DNA of 64,000 nt from Neobacillus niacini NBRC 15566 (GTDB taxonomy: Bacteria > Bacillota > Bacilli > Bacillales > Cytobacillaceae): NCBI RefSeq assembly GCF_001591505.1, contig NZ_BCVA01000008.1, positions 88,910 to 152,909 of the forward strand, given 5' to 3'. The notes under the pieces were generated by a model. The model had not been told where the DNA came from. It did not search any database and was given only the letters and a program-made list of their open reading frames with translations. The position numbers and the translations under genes are program-made. Below, piece after piece: positions 15,304-23,307 of this stretch (position 1 is its first letter; every line of letters starts with the position of its first letter).

Positions 15304-17070
15304 CTACATTTGTAATTGCTTCAACTCATAAAACTTCCCTTTAGTATACATTAATTCATCGTAGGTACCGAATTCTACACAACGCCCATTTTCGATCACT
15401 GCTATTTTATCTGCATTCCGAATCGTCGAAAGACGGTGAGCCACGATAAAGGTTGTCCGGCCATGGCATAATGTATTCAAGGCTTCTTGAATTTTTTTCT
15501 CAGAATGGCTGTCTAATGCCGATGTGGCTTCATCTAAAATTATGACCTTTGGATTCCGAATTAAGGCCCTTGCAATCGAGACCCTTTGTCTTTGACCTCC
15601 AGATAGCTTATCCCCATGTTCTCCAATCCTCGTGTCCAATCCATCAGGAAGCTTCTGAATGACATCCCAGAGGTTCGCAGCAACTAAAACCCTTTTTAGT
15701 TCTTCATCTGTAACAGATGGCATGCCATAGGTTATATTTTGGAGAATGGTTCCTGAGAATAGAATGGTAGACTGAGGAACTACCGCTAAATGATGTCGAT
15801 AGGATCGTAAATCAATGGAGGACATATCATGACCATCCAAAAGAATTTTTCCTTCAGTAGGTTGAATAAACCCAATGAGCAAATTTAGGATGGTAGATTT
15901 CCCTGAACCAGATTCTCCGACAAATGCGATTGTTTCTCCTTGTTTCACCTCTATGTTAATATCTTGGAGGATCGTTTGCTCACTTTTAGGATACCGGTAA
16001 CAAACCTTCTGTAAGGAAAAATGTCCTTCTACATGTTTAATCTTTGGTTTGTTTTCATGATTTTCTACTTCTCCAGCCGTTAATATTTCACCAATCGAAT
16101 TGACCGACTCTAGGCCTTTAGCAATAGTGGGTATTAACGTTATTATACTAGATACAGAATTTACTACAGTTGTAAAGTACGTTTGATACATCACCACTTC
16201 CCCAGGAGTAATGGAACCGCGTAATGCCAAAATACCAGTAAAAACTAAACAAATAATTTGAAAAACTTGAAAACTAGCCCAACTGACAGAACCAAATAAT
16301 GATTGAATGATGTCTAAGTGAAACCCTTTTGTTAATATTTGCTGGAATCGGTGATTTAAACGGCTTACCTCTTGGTTTTCTAAAGCGTGTGCACGTGCAA
16401 TGGGGACTAATTCAATCATCTCAATAACACGCGCAGAGGTTTCTTCCATTTCTTGACGAAATTCAGAGTTTGAGGTTTTGATTTTTTTACGGAAGACTAC
16501 AATGATAAGAGCTGATATCGGTACAGTTAAGATAAAAAATAGAAAGACTGTGGGACTGTTATATAACGTAATCGCTAAGGCAACTATTAGATTGACAAGA
16601 ATATTTAAACTACTGACAAACACTTGTGAGGAAAGCGTTTGGACAGCTTCTACATCTCGCATTATTTTAGATTGAAGTCTGCCTGACTGCATCTCTTTTT
16701 GATAGGGAATCGATAGTTCTTGCAGCTTTTTAATAAGCGAGGCGCGTAAACCTGACTCCACACTACGAATCGCAAAACTATGCAGCTTAGTATGATAATA
16801 ATTTGTTACAATGTTTTGAAGTACCAATATAAACATAACGATTGCATTAAGATAAATTGTTTGTATGCCCCCGCCATCCTGAATTGTCGCTGCATTAATT
16901 ACATTCGCAATGACGATTGGCATCACCCAAGCAGGGATATGTTTGATGATAAATAAAACAGCTGAATAAAAAATTCTTAAGTAATTTCCTTTATATAATC
17001 CTACTAGCACCTTAAAAGAATTTTTCTGATTTTTGTTATAGATTTGTTGTATAAATGACTCTTTCATCAA
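15304..17070 (-). CDS. ABC exporter, fused permease and ATPase
   Basis: This 588-aa half transporter joins a six-helix ABC membrane domain (about residues 1-310) to a nucleotide-binding domain. Walker A is GESGSGKST, the signature is LSGGQRQRVS, Walker B is VIILDEATSALD and the switch is IVAHRLSTI. Such proteins export drugs, lipids or peptides as dimers. It lies 38 nt downstream of the rhamnogalacturonan acetylesterase gene on the same strand, so the two are probably cotranscribed from the operator-bearing region near 17.9 kb. Nothing in the sequence reveals the substrate. The ribosome binding site is GGGAG, 8 nt before ATG 17070. Confidence 0.9.
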   Translation of the reverse strand: MMKESFIQQIYNKNQKNSFKVLVGLYKGNYLRIFYSAVLFIIKHIPAWVMPIVIANVINAATIQDGGGIQTIYLNAIVMFILVLQNIVTNYYHTKLHSFAIRSVESGLRASLIKKLQELSIPYQKEMQSGRLQSKIMRDVEAVQTLSSQVFVSSLNILVNLIVALAITLYNSPTVFLFFILTVPISALIIVVFRKKIKTSNSEFRQEMEETSARVIEMIELVPIARAHALENQEVSRLNHRFQQILTKGFHLDIIQSLFGSVSWASFQVFQIICLVFTGILALRGSITPGEVVMYQTYFTTVVNSVSSIITLIPTIAKGLESVNSIGEILTAGEVENHENKPKIKHVEGHFSLQKVCYRYPKSEQTILQDINIEVKQGETIAFVGESGSGKSTILNLLIGFIQPTEGKILLDGHDMSSIDLRSYRHHLAVVPQSTILFSGTILQNITYGMPSVTDEELKRVLVAANLWDVIQKLPDGLDTRIGEHGDKLSGGQRQRVSIARALIRNPKVIILDEATSALDSHSEKKIQEALNTLCHGRTTFIVAHRLSTIRNADKIAVIENGRCVEFGTYDELMYTKGKFYELKQLQM

Positions 17071-17108
17071 TTCAACTCCCTATAAAGTCTGAAAAATATA
17101 GTAGATTA

Positions 17109-17792
17109 CTATTTTAGTAGGTTTCTTAGAGGTAAATCACTTTGTTGGATTGCTTCAATAATTAATTGAGCCACCATTTTTGCACCATGTTCATTGAAGT
17201 GGGTGTTGTCGATAATTCCCTCAGGGTAGTTTTCGGATTGACCCGGAGGTAAATGCAAGTAATATTTTTTGGATTCTTCATTGCCGATTTTACCCATAAA
17301 TTCGGTGGTAATTTTATGTATGTCTAAAACAGGAACATGGTATTTTCCCGCAAAATGAATCATGGCTTGAGGAAAATCTCCAACTGACATATGATCAATT
17401 TTATCCTCTTCAAACTTTCGGCGAGTAACGGATGTCAATAAAAGAGGATTGGCATTTTTTCGATAAGCCACTTGAATAAATTGTCCGAGATTATCTTGAT
17501 AGTCTCCATAAGGGAGCGTTCCGCGCTCTGGATCTTCTATTTTTTGATCATTGTGACCAAACTGGATAATTAAGAAATCTCCGGGTTGAATGCTGTTCTC
17601 GATTCTAGCTAAATGACCCTCGTTTATGAATGATTTTGTGCTGCGCCCATTTATGGCGCAATTTTCAATCCTAACATCCTCTTTAAAGTATGCTTGAAAG
17701 GCTTCCCCCCAGCCCGTTTCTGGCCGTTTTTCTGGTAGTTTACTAGCAGCTGTCGAATCTCCAGCAATATAAATCGTGATTTGATTCTCCAT
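17109..17792 (-). CDS. Rhamnogalacturonan acetylesterase (SGNH hydrolase, YesT/YesY-like)
   Basis: This SGNH/GDSL esterase removes acetyl groups from rhamnogalacturonan fragments. Block I is IYIAGDSTAA with the nucleophile Ser in GDST, block II includes NCAINGRSTKSF, block III is IQFGHND, and block V is DNTHFNEHGA with the catalytic Asp-x-x-His. The 227-aa length and the absence of a signal peptide indicate a cytoplasmic enzyme acting on imported oligomers. GGGAG lies 10 nt before the ATG. Its upstream region carries two LacI-type operator palindromes, which links it to the uronate regulon. Confidence 0.92.
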   Translation of the reverse strand: MENQITIYIAGDSTAASKLPEKRPETGWGEAFQAYFKEDVRIENCAINGRSTKSFINEGHLARIENSIQPGDFLIIQFGHNDQKIEDPERGTLPYGDYQDNLGQFIQVAYRKNANPLLLTSVTRRKFEEDKIDHMSVGDFPQAMIHFAGKYHVPVLDIHKITTEFMGKIGNEESKKYYLHLPPGQSENYPEGIIDNTHFNEHGAKMVAQLIIEAIQQSDLPLRNLLK

Positions 17793-17846
17793 TTTGTTTG
17801 CGCTCCCATTTAATAAAATTTCTTATTAATAACTGCTAAAAGCATA

Positions 17847-17860
17847 TGTACACGTTAACA
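17847..17860. promoter_or_regulatory. LacI-type operator upstream of the acetylesterase
   Basis: TGTACACGTTAACA differs from the uxaC operator at two positions of the left half. It lies 55 nt before the acetylesterase start on the minus strand. Confidence 0.6.
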
Positions 17861-17943
17861 TTTTTATGTTAAAACAAAATTAGAACCTATTTTCATTCCT
17901 GAGGGCTATTAAATTGGGAATGTGGTTGGATTACACAGTGAAA

Positions 17944-17957
17944 TGTTAACGTTAACA
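17944..17957. promoter_or_regulatory. LacI-type operator in the acetylesterase/AraC intergenic region
   Basis: A perfect TGTTAACGTTAACA lies 97 bp from the 17847 site. A TATAAT follows at 17961-17966, so the palindrome occupies the spacer of a possible plus-strand promoter reading toward the AraC gene. The rest of the 342-nt intergenic region holds no gene. Confidence 0.72.
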
Positions 17958-18056
17958 TTGTATAATCTAACTGATTTCGTGTCAATGCATATAAAATTCA
18001 AAGATAAAATGACAGGTTACACAGTCTTGTAAATATGAAAATTGTAGTTTATTATT

Positions 18057-18071
18057 ACGTAAGCGTTATCA
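18057..18071 (+). promoter_or_regulatory. Catabolite-response (cre-like) element upstream of the AraC gene
   Basis: ACGTAAGCGTTATCA matches the cre consensus WTGNAANCGNWNNCW at all but the second position. It lies 64 nt before the chosen start of the AraC-type regulator, downstream of the candidate -10, where CcpA binding would act as a roadblock. Confidence 0.5.
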
Positions 18072-18134
18072 AATTTTTGAAAATTGAATTTTATTGTAAT
18101 AATTTGGACAATAACTAACGAAGGAGTGAAATTA

Positions 18135-20360
18135 TTGAGAAAGGCAAGAGTGTTTTACAAGCTGTTTATCCCGTTTTTCTTAGTGGGTATAGGGCTTGTG
18201 ATTGGATTTAGCATATTTATCTATAATTCCACTTATAATTCCGTTGAGGAAAGTTTCTTAAAGGATAAGAAAAATTATACGAAACAAATTTTAAACAATG
18301 TTGAACAAAAAGTAAGAACCATTGAATATGGATATACTGCTTATAGTGCAACTTCTAATTTTGAAGAGATCTTTAAGAATCCCTTAACAGGTAAAGATTT
18401 TGATATATATCGAGATATCAAAAAAGAGATGAGTTACATTGAAATGATGGGGATAGAAGGCAGTAATAATAGTTTAATAAGCTTGGAAGGGAACTGGGGA
18501 ATCATTAGCGGTTCTTTAAAGGCACTAACAGCAGAGGAAGTTACTGAATACAAAAATACATATATTAACAATAATAACAATAACCTTTTTTGGAAACCGA
18601 TAAAATCTGGAATCGAAATGGTTATGACTTTACCGATGTATAAAAGGGAAAAGTTTGCTTTAGGTATATCATATATTCCTAGAAGAAGTATTGAACAGAT
18701 TATAGGTGACCAAAACAATCGAGTAGAAATTTATAATAAAAAAAATCAATTACTATACTCTAGCATGATGAAGAATAGTGAAGTGAAAAAAGGCAGTTTT
18801 CAAGATTTTAAATCAGTAGCTAACGAAAGTGGGCAAACTGCCAATGTATTAGAAACAAATGAAGGAAAGAAATATGTTTATATGCAGTCTGATTATAATC
18901 GTTGGCTTTATGTAGTGGAGATAGATGAAAAAGAAATTGGCAGTATTATTCATAATACACGAGTTGGCCTTTTTATTGTTTCGGCTCTATTGATTGTTTT
19001 AGTAGGAATTATTTCATATGTTTTGGCAGTTTCATACACGCGACCGATAAAAAAAATACAAGAAAAACTGGACATTCAGGGAGTACATAAAAAACAAAAT
19101 GAATTTTCCTTTTTGGCGGACTCTATCGATAAAATTGTGGGGCAAAACGAGGTGTTAACTGCTAGCCTTTCTATTCAGAAACCTCAATTGGAGACATTAT
19201 TTGTATTAAGTTTATTTAGAAAACGAATCTCTGAAAACGATGTAAAGAATCGTTTGGAACAATTTGGCTACCATTTTGAAGAGGAAAAGGTGTTTTATAC
19301 AGGTTTAATACAAATTGACAACTATGATCATCAACAAGTTGGAGATAAAAATCTTTTATTATTGGCCATTAATAATATCGTAGGAGAAATTGTCCCAAAG
19401 TACGAATGCTTAAATCCAATCGTTTTGAATGATGAAATGCAAGCAACAATCTTTATCTTAGATAAAAGTGATCAAGAACCTGAGCGTCGGATTATGAAGT
19501 TTTATGAAGAAATCCGAGAGGCAGTGAAAAAATCGCTGAATATCATCATAAGTGTTGGTATTAGCCCAATCTATGATTCGTTAATTGATAGTAAAAAAGC
19601 GGTAGACTTAGCAAAAGAATCGCTTCATTATCGTGTAAATGTTGGACCTGAATCAATTATTTTCTATAATGATATTTCTTCAATGTTAAATGACGCGTCC
19701 ATTTCCAAATTCCCTGTGGAATTACTTAATGAGTTATTAAATGCTGTTCGCTCTGGTCACGAGGAAGACGTCATGCATATGGTCGATCGGCTTGTAGAAG
19801 AGATCTTTCGTCAAAATAAAAATCCTATTAGTTTGGGAGTTACCTTAATACGGGTAATAAATGAACTCGTACAATTAGGGCAACTATTAGGTGCTGAATC
19901 GAAAATCTTTGAAAATATAAAGAAATTGTATCAAGCTGCCATGAATGCCTATTATCCCGAACCAATTAAGGAAATGTTAATTAACGATTTAATTAAACCC
20001 GTTATTATAAGTACACACGATAAGACAGAAAGAGGATTTAAATCTTTATCAGAAAAAATCGTATATATTGTCCAAACTGAATACGACCAGGAAATTTCCC
20101 TGGATATTATTGCAGATCGATTGCATTACAATCCTAACTATTTAAGCAATGTATTTAAAAAGGAGTATGGGGAGAATTTTGTAGACTATCTCATGAATTA
20201 CCGTCTACAAATGGCACAAAGCTTGTTGAAGGATACCAATTTGGCCATCAAAGAAATCGCTGAACGATTACAATATCGAAATTCCCAAAATTTCATTCGT
20301 TTCTTCAAGAAAAAATTAGGAATGACCCCAGGTGATTATCGTAAGGAATATATGCATTAG
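18135..20360 (+). CDS. Membrane-bound AraC-family regulator (YesS-like)
   Basis: The 741-aa protein has one transmembrane helix near the N terminus (about residues 9-31), an extracytoplasmic sensor of about 250 residues and a second helix (about 290-310). A cytoplasmic linker follows, then a C-terminal AraC DNA-binding domain with two HTH motifs (SLDIIADRLHYNPNYLSNVFKKEYGENF and IKEIAERLQYRNSQNFIRFFKKKLGMTPGDYR). YesS of B. subtilis has this layout and activates rhamnogalacturonan genes. The start is TTG 18135, with AAGGAG 8 nt upstream; an ATG at 18084 has no site. It probably senses pectin fragments outside the cell and activates the flanking importer and enzyme genes. Confidence 0.88.
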   Translation: MRKARVFYKLFIPFFLVGIGLVIGFSIFIYNSTYNSVEESFLKDKKNYTKQILNNVEQKVRTIEYGYTAYSATSNFEEIFKNPLTGKDFDIYRDIKKEMSYIEMMGIEGSNNSLISLEGNWGIISGSLKALTAEEVTEYKNTYINNNNNNLFWKPIKSGIEMVMTLPMYKREKFALGISYIPRRSIEQIIGDQNNRVEIYNKKNQLLYSSMMKNSEVKKGSFQDFKSVANESGQTANVLETNEGKKYVYMQSDYNRWLYVVEIDEKEIGSIIHNTRVGLFIVSALLIVLVGIISYVLAVSYTRPIKKIQEKLDIQGVHKKQNEFSFLADSIDKIVGQNEVLTASLSIQKPQLETLFVLSLFRKRISENDVKNRLEQFGYHFEEEKVFYTGLIQIDNYDHQQVGDKNLLLLAINNIVGEIVPKYECLNPIVLNDEMQATIFILDKSDQEPERRIMKFYEEIREAVKKSLNIIISVGISPIYDSLIDSKKAVDLAKESLHYRVNVGPESIIFYNDISSMLNDASISKFPVELLNELLNAVRSGHEEDVMHMVDRLVEEIFRQNKNPISLGVTLIRVINELVQLGQLLGAESKIFENIKKLYQAAMNAYYPEPIKEMLINDLIKPVIISTHDKTERGFKSLSEKIVYIVQTEYDQEISLDIIADRLHYNPNYLSNVFKKEYGENFVDYLMNYRLQMAQSLLKDTNLAIKEIAERLQYRNSQNFIRFFKKKLGMTPGDYRKEYMH

Positions 20361-20376
20361 GTTCATTTCCATCAAA

Positions 20377-20406
20377 AAAAAAGCTTCTACAGCAGAAGCT
20401 TTTTTT
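20377..20406. terminator. Bidirectional intrinsic terminator
   Basis: AAAGCTTCT pairs with AGAAGCTTT around a 5-nt loop, flanked by A and T runs on the two sides. It separates the convergent AraC and permease genes. Confidence 0.85.
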
Positions 20407-20420
20407 GTTGGAAATTTATA

Positions 20421-21305
20421 TTATCCTTTTACTGATCCAACTAACGCACCTTTGACAAAGTATTTTTGCACAAATGGGTAAGCAATTAACATTGGAACAG
20501 TAGCGATTACAATAACAGCCATTTTAATTGTTTGAGCAGGAGGTACAACATCTACTGAGGAGCCTTCTGCTTGCATACCACTAGAGACAATGACTATTTG
20601 TCGTAATAGTACTTGTATCGGCCACTTGGTAGAATCATTGATGTAAAGAATGGCTGTCATATACGTATTCCAATAGGTGACTGCATAGAACAAAGAAATG
20701 GTAGCGATTGATGGTAAGGCTAGTGGCAGCATGATTTTAACAAAGACGCCAAAATCTGTGCAGCCATCCATTTTAGCCGATTCTTCTAAACTATCAGGTA
20801 AGGCTTGGAAGAAGTTTCTCATAATAATTAAGTTGAACGCATTAATTGCAACAGGCAAGATTAATGACCAATAAGAATCAATTAAACCAACAGATTTAAC
20901 AACTAAGAAGGTTGGAATCATACCGCCGCTGAACAGCATGGAGAAAACAACAATAAAGTTAATCGAATTTCTCCCTACTAGATATCTTCGAGATAAGCCG
21001 TACGCCATTAAAGCAGTTAGAACCATACTAACCAAAGTACCGATACCCGTTACGCCAATCGAAACAGCTAATGACTTAAAGAGGGTAGGGGTTGATAAGA
21101 TATAGCGATAGGCATCCAAAGAAAAAGTACGTGGAAATAAAATAAACTTTCTTGCTACCACTTCCTGAGTAGAAGCAAATGAACTTGCGATCACATTGAC
21201 AAATGGAAGAAAACAGATAAGTGCAATCAATATTAGAATCGATCCATTAATAATGGGAAAGACTAGGCCTCCTTTGTTTCTTTTATTCTTTTTCGTTTTC
21301 TTCAT
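20421..21305 (-). CDS. Carbohydrate ABC transporter permease (LplC/YtcP-like)
   Basis: This is a six-helix sugar ABC permease of the MalG type, with the EAA loop ESAKMDGCTDFGVFVKIMLPLALPSIA that contacts the ATPase. The C-terminal KYFVKGALVGSVKG is typical of the LplC/YtcP group that imports pectin-derived oligosaccharides in Bacillus. I chose ATG 21305 (294 aa) because GAGGAGG lies 6 nt upstream; an ATG at 21338 has no site. Unlike most such systems, this permease is on the opposite strand from the first permease and binding protein, transcribed divergently from them. The ATPase (MsmX-type in relatives) is not encoded here. Confidence 0.92.
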   Translation of the reverse strand: MKKTKKNKRNKGGLVFPIINGSILILIALICFLPFVNVIASSFASTQEVVARKFILFPRTFSLDAYRYILSTPTLFKSLAVSIGVTGIGTLVSMVLTALMAYGLSRRYLVGRNSINFIVVFSMLFSGGMIPTFLVVKSVGLIDSYWSLILPVAINAFNLIIMRNFFQALPDSLEESAKMDGCTDFGVFVKIMLPLALPSIATISLFYAVTYWNTYMTAILYINDSTKWPIQVLLRQIVIVSSGMQAEGSSVDVVPPAQTIKMAVIVIATVPMLIAYPFVQKYFVKGALVGSVKG

Positions 21306-21417
21306 GTAAATCCTCCTCGTATCAAAATAATAAGCCATCTTTAGTAAGATAAACCAACCTTATCATTGGCCCCAAATTACGTATATAATCAATATCCCAC
21401 TATTAATAAAACAACAA

Positions 21418-21432
21418 AGAGAGCGTTTACAA
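21418..21432 (-). promoter_or_regulatory. Catabolite-response (cre) element between the divergent permease genes
   Basis: On the minus strand TTGTAAACGCTCTCT matches the full consensus WTGNAANCGNWNNCW. It lies about 113 nt before the minus-strand permease and 193 nt before the plus-strand permease, so it could impose glucose repression on either transcript. The rest of the 319-nt intergenic region holds no gene. Confidence 0.6.
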
Positions 21433-21624
21433 TGCGAAAAAATTACTCTATAAACTGATAATCACAACCAGTGAAAAACTATCATTATGGTGGATAGCAT
21501 ATAAAAAAACCTTGATACCAAAGGGATTTGTAAGCGTAATCATAAAATGATTATGTACGTAATTTTTCAATTTCAGTATGCTTAAAACAAGAAAGGAAAA
21601 CAAAATGAATAGAGGAGGAATGAA

Positions 21625-22602
21625 ATGGAAGGTGCTGTAAACCAAAATAATCAACCCTTGCCCATTTTGACATCAAGGGAGCTAAAAATGAAAAAAAGGC
21701 AAAAAATCATTGCGGGATTAAAAACGAATAAGTTCTTATATTTTATGATCTTTCCTGGGTTACTTTATTTCATTATATTTAAGTACTTACCGATGGCTGG
21801 TCTCATTATTGCGTTTCAAGACTATCAGCCATTCTTAGGGATTTTAGGAAGTCCATGGGTTGGTCTCAAACATTTTATTCGTTTATTTACTGAACCTACT
21901 TTTTTCATGTTATTAAAGAATACGTTAATATTGTTTGCGTTAAATCTCGTAATCTTTTTTCCAATGCCAATTATCGTAGCTCTCATGCTGAATGAAGTGA
22001 AGAATCGATATTTTAAAGCTGGAATTCAAACGATTATCTATATTCCTCACTTTATGTCTTGGGTAATTATTGTTTCCATCTCTTTTATCTTTTTGAATGT
22101 GGATGGCGGTATTATTAATGAATTCTTAGCTTCAATAGGAATGGAGAAAATTAGCTTCTTAACTGCACCTGATTGGACTAGGACCATTTACATCGGACAA
22201 ATCATCTGGAAAGAATTAGGGTGGTCAACAATCATTTATCTAGCTGCTATTACAGCAGTAGATACTCAATTATATGAAGCAGCTGAAATGGATGGTGCTG
22301 GTCGTCTTCGAAAAACTTGGCATGTAACATTACCTGCTATTCGTCCAGTTATTATTACTCTATTAATCTTGAAGATTGGCAGCACCTTGGATCTAGGATT
22401 TGAACATATGTACCTTTTACTTAACTCCTTAAACCGCAGTGTTGCAGAAATTTTCGATACTTATATCTATACGGCAGGTTTAAAAAATGGACAGTTGAGT
22501 TTCAGTACTGCTGTAGGTTTATTTAAAGGGCTTGTTGGATTGGTATTGGTCATCCTTGCGAATAAACTAGCGAAAAAATTTGGAGAAGATGGAGTGTATT
22601 AG
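21625..22602 (+). CDS. Carbohydrate ABC transporter permease (LplB/YteP-like)
   Basis: This 325-aa permease is of the MalF type. A cytoplasmic N-terminal tail precedes six transmembrane helices; the EAA loop is YEAAEMDGAGRLRKTWHVTLPAIRPVI. The sequence FQDYQPFLGILGSPWVGLKHF after the first helix is characteristic of the LplB/YteP group. GAGGAGG lies 6 nt before the ATG. It leads the plus-strand importer and enzyme series, followed 21 nt later by the YesL-like gene and then the binding protein. It pairs with the oppositely oriented permease at 20421. Confidence 0.93.
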   Translation: MEGAVNQNNQPLPILTSRELKMKKRQKIIAGLKTNKFLYFMIFPGLLYFIIFKYLPMAGLIIAFQDYQPFLGILGSPWVGLKHFIRLFTEPTFFMLLKNTLILFALNLVIFFPMPIIVALMLNEVKNRYFKAGIQTIIYIPHFMSWVIIVSISFIFLNVDGGIINEFLASIGMEKISFLTAPDWTRTIYIGQIIWKELGWSTIIYLAAITAVDTQLYEAAEMDGAGRLRKTWHVTLPAIRPVIITLLILKIGSTLDLGFEHMYLLLNSLNRSVAEIFDTYIYTAGLKNGQLSFSTAVGLFKGLVGLVLVILANKLAKKFGEDGVY

Positions 22603-22623
22603 AGGAGAGAAGGAGGGGATATC

Positions 22624-23307
22624 ATGCTGAAATCTGTGGAAAGGTTAAACCACGTTTTAACAATCATCCTTAACTTGGTATACGTAAATTTCTTATGGGT
22701 ACTCTTTACCATTTTTGGATTAGGCATCTTCGGTATTGGCCCCTCCACTTATGCCTTGGTTAGTATTTGCAGGCAATGGGTGCGCGGACAAAGCCAGCCT
22801 GTTTTCAAGACCTACTGGAAGTATTACAAAGAAAGTTTCAGAGAGTCTGTCATCATAAGTTGGATTTATCTAATAGGCGGGATCGTTTTAATTGTTGATT
22901 TAATGCATGTTTCCAATTGGTATATTAGAGTCGTATTATTTGTAATTAGTTTTATGTATTTATTATCACTCGTTTATATCTTTCCGATTATGGCTCATTA
23001 TAATTGGAAGGGAATTCGCATTAAAATCAAGATGTCTCTATTATTTGGGTTTTCGTGCCTCCAGTATGCACTTGTTTTATTTTTAGTTGCTGGTGTAATT
23101 TATTGGGCAGCAGCCAACTTTGTTCCAGGGGTTTTAACCTTTTTAGGTATTAGTTTCTTATTCTATTTAATTACTTGGACAGCAAATCAAGTGTTTACAA
23201 GAATGGAAACGATGGATGCCGAAGAGCTAGAAGATAAATATATTCACCAAAATGCAAAGGAGAATTGGGATGAAAAAACAAAAAGTATCAAAGTTAGCCA
23301 GTGTTAG
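22624..23307 (+). CDS. YesL-family (DUF624) membrane protein
   Basis: This 227-aa protein has about five transmembrane helices and the DUF624 opening: a short N terminus, VNFLWVLFTIFGLGIFGIGPSTYAL, then a positively charged loop with WVRGQSQPVFKTYWKYYKESF. YesL-like proteins accompany rhamnogalacturonan and other oligosaccharide ABC importers in Bacillus, and their function is unknown. Its 3' end overlaps the binding-protein gene by 38 nt, which indicates tight coupling with the transporter. Confidence 0.88.
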   Translation: MLKSVERLNHVLTIILNLVYVNFLWVLFTIFGLGIFGIGPSTYALVSICRQWVRGQSQPVFKTYWKYYKESFRESVIISWIYLIGGIVLIVDLMHVSNWYIRVVLFVISFMYLLSLVYIFPIMAHYNWKGIRIKIKMSLLFGFSCLQYALVLFLVAGVIYWAAANFVPGVLTFLGISFLFYLITWTANQVFTRMETMDAEELEDKYIHQNAKENWDEKTKSIKVSQC

